A program made the translations under genes and the position numbers. From contig NZ_CP011801.1 of assembly GCF_001273775.1 (NCBI RefSeq), forward strand, positions 2,458,001 through 2,522,000: a stretch of 64,000 nucleotides of DNA, in the 5' to 3' direction. Shown piece by piece: positions 62,987-64,000 of the stretch. The stretch's first letter is position 1. The number at the start of each line of letters is the position of its first letter. Below the pieces are notes generated by a model. That model had not been told where the DNA came from and searched no databases. It saw only the letters and a program-made list of their open reading frames with translations. The DNA comes from Nitrospira moscoviensis. Its GTDB lineage: Bacteria > Nitrospirota > Nitrospiria > Nitrospirales > Nitrospiraceae.

Positions 62987-63099
62987 GGTCTGTCTGGTCT
63001 GTCTGGTCTGTTTGGTCTGTTTGGTCTATCTGGTCTGTTTGGTCTGTCCGGATCTTCGGCACTGGATAGACCAGATAGACCGCGCACCAGATAGACCGT
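62987..63099. repeat. 9-bp repeat array H with inverted arm
   Basis: Forward units TGTCTGGTC, TGTCTGGTC, TGTTTGGTC, TGTTTGGTC, TATCTGGTC, TGTTTGGTC and TGTCCGGAT, a spacer, then TAGACCAGATAGACC and CCAGATAGACC. It begins at the base after the debranching enzyme start codon region and ends 9 bp from the treZ stop. Confidence 0.95.
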
Positions 63100-63107
63100 C
63101 TTCTAGA

Positions 63108-64000
63108 CTACCGTTTCACCGCCGCGAACAGCGTCGCGCTCCCGCCCTTCAGCCGCCATCCTGTGTCGCTCAAGGGATTGACGACGCCCGATCCGCCGTA
63201 GCGCGGGTCGTCGCTCGACCAGAGAAGCCGCCATTTCCCGCCGGACACCGGCGCGAGCAACGGCTCGGGCGCCGGTACGAAGGCGAGGTCCGGACCGAGA
63301 TCCACGAGCAACAGGCGATCGTCGTCCGTCTCGGTGCAGTAGCGCAGCGCCAGGGCCTGCGGCCCGAGCACCGCGCCGTCGAGCGACGAACGATCCTGCC
63401 TGGCCAGCACCATGTCCTCCCGCCGGAGGCGCAGTAAATCCTTGTGCAGGCGGTACACGCCGGCATGCCGCACTCGTTCGGAGAGATCGAGCTTGGAGCG
63501 CTCGAACGTCGCGGGATCGCAGGGATCGGGAATCGCCGCCTGCGCCTCCGGCGTGGCGTAGGAGGGAAACTCCGACAGGAACCGTTTGCGCCCCTGGTAG
63601 ACGGCCTCCGCCAACCGGGGATCGGCATGGTCGCAGAAGTACAGGAACGGACTCGAGGCGGCGAACTCCTGCCCCATGAAGAGCAGCGGCGTTTCGGGAG
63701 CCAGGAGGAACAGCGCCGTCAAGGCCCGGTACCGGTCCGGTCCGGCCAAGGCCGTCAGGCGGTCGCCGCGTACGTGATTGGCGATCTGATCGTGATTTTG
63801 CAGGAAGAACACGAACGCGCTCGCCCGCTCGTCCTTGACGGCGGTGCCGCGCGGCTTGTCCTGCCATTCGTAGCGCTGGCCCTGATACACGAATCCCCGT
63901 TTGACGATCGACACCAGCTCCTGCGCCGTGCCGCGATAGTCCGAATAGTAGGCGTCGCGGCGCCCCGTCAGGGCGACCCGGCCGATGTGGTGAAAGTCGT
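63108..64000 (-). CDS. treZ: Malto-oligosyltrehalose trehalohydrolase, C-terminal part (runs off window)
   Basis: The last 296 codons or so of a gene that begins beyond the right edge; no start is in the window. The reading frame extends through the edge with DFHHIGRVALTGRRDAYYSDY, matching the TreZ segment after the catalytic region. It continues with VFFLQNHDQIANHV (GH13 region with Asp), LLFMGQEFAASSPFLYFCDH and a C-terminal sandwich ending FAAVKR. The enzyme releases trehalose from maltooligosyl-trehalose. Together with the two debranching enzymes it suggests trehalose synthesis from glycogen. Confidence 0.93.
   Translation of the reverse strand, partial: DFHHIGRVALTGRRDAYYSDYRGTAQELVSIVKRGFVYQGQRYEWQDKPRGTAVKDERASAFVFFLQNHDQIANHVRGDRLTALAGPDRYRALTALFLLAPETPLLFMGQEFAASSPFLYFCDHADPRLAEAVYQGRKRFLSEFPSYATPEAQAAIPDPCDPATFERSKLDLSERVRHAGVYRLHKDLLRLRREDMVLARQDRSSLDGAVLGPQALALRYCTETDDDRLLLVDLGPDLAFVPAPEPLLAPVSGGKWRLLWSSDDPRYGGSGVVNPLSDTGWRLKGGSATLFAAVKR

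Overview
The window is GC-rich, densely coded bacterial DNA with long co-directional gene runs. No rRNA, tRNA or other taxonomic marker was found. The gene content (Wzx/Wzy-type exopolysaccharide locus with exosortase-A-associated family members, Slp lipoproteins, glycogen/trehalose enzymes, PE-LIG-POL LigD) and the many short repeats suggest a Gram-negative, possibly Nitrospira-like (Nitrospirota) organism. That assignment is inference and should be tested by searching AlgD, GAPDH and LigD.

Region 1 (1-38474, all minus strand, read right to left) is one very large exopolysaccharide locus. It starts with a NusG/RfaH-like antiterminator. Next come an outer-membrane barrel, a Wza-type export protein, a Wzz-type chain-length protein, a tyrosine autokinase, an initiating polyprenyl-phosphate sugar transferase, a Wzy-type polymerase and GT4 transferases. 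Modifying enzymes follow: three FemAB/BioF2-like GNAT proteins (one fused to a hexapeptide acetyltransferase), an FkbM methyltransferase, a CMAH-like metallo-hydrolase and a polysaccharide deacetylase. The last part holds a Wzx-type flippase, two asparagine-synthase-like amidotransferases, two heparinase II/III-like proteins (one apparently catalytically dead), an AlgD-type GDP-mannose dehydrogenase, a second methyltransferase, a beta-helix protein, and a carbamoyltransferase/SxtJ/DUF5989/SGNH set. AlgD plus a uronate-lyase-like protein plus amidotransferases points to a decorated, possibly amidated, mannuronate-containing polymer (inference).

Region 2 (38475-39938) is a divergent regulatory region and a plus-strand GT4 glycosyltransferase. 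Region 3 (40040-47052, minus) carries GAPDH, transaldolase, LigD, an Slp lipoprotein and a GINT1-like putative glycosyltransferase. Region 4 (47270-53297, plus) carries a HAD-UbiA fusion, two large membrane proteins and a secreted beta-propeller protein. Region 5 (53379-64000, minus) carries a second Slp lipoprotein, an outer-membrane barrel with an unusual structured upstream region, an MFS exporter, cyclopropane fatty acid synthase, two glycogen-debranching enzymes, a DUF72 protein and the 3' part of treZ.

The most unusual feature is the repeat landscape. Eight arrays of a degenerate 9-bp unit (T[G/A]T[C/T]TGGTC), mostly followed by an inverted arm, occupy gene junctions. Other junctions have the same architecture built from unrelated 6-7-bp units. 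Several arrays run into coding sequence and supply protein termini, a signal peptide and LigD interdomain linkers. A second family of about 125-235-bp palindromic elements with conserved terminal inverted repeats occurs at least four times. Starts were chosen by eye from Shine-Dalgarno spacing and family N-termini. No database search was possible.
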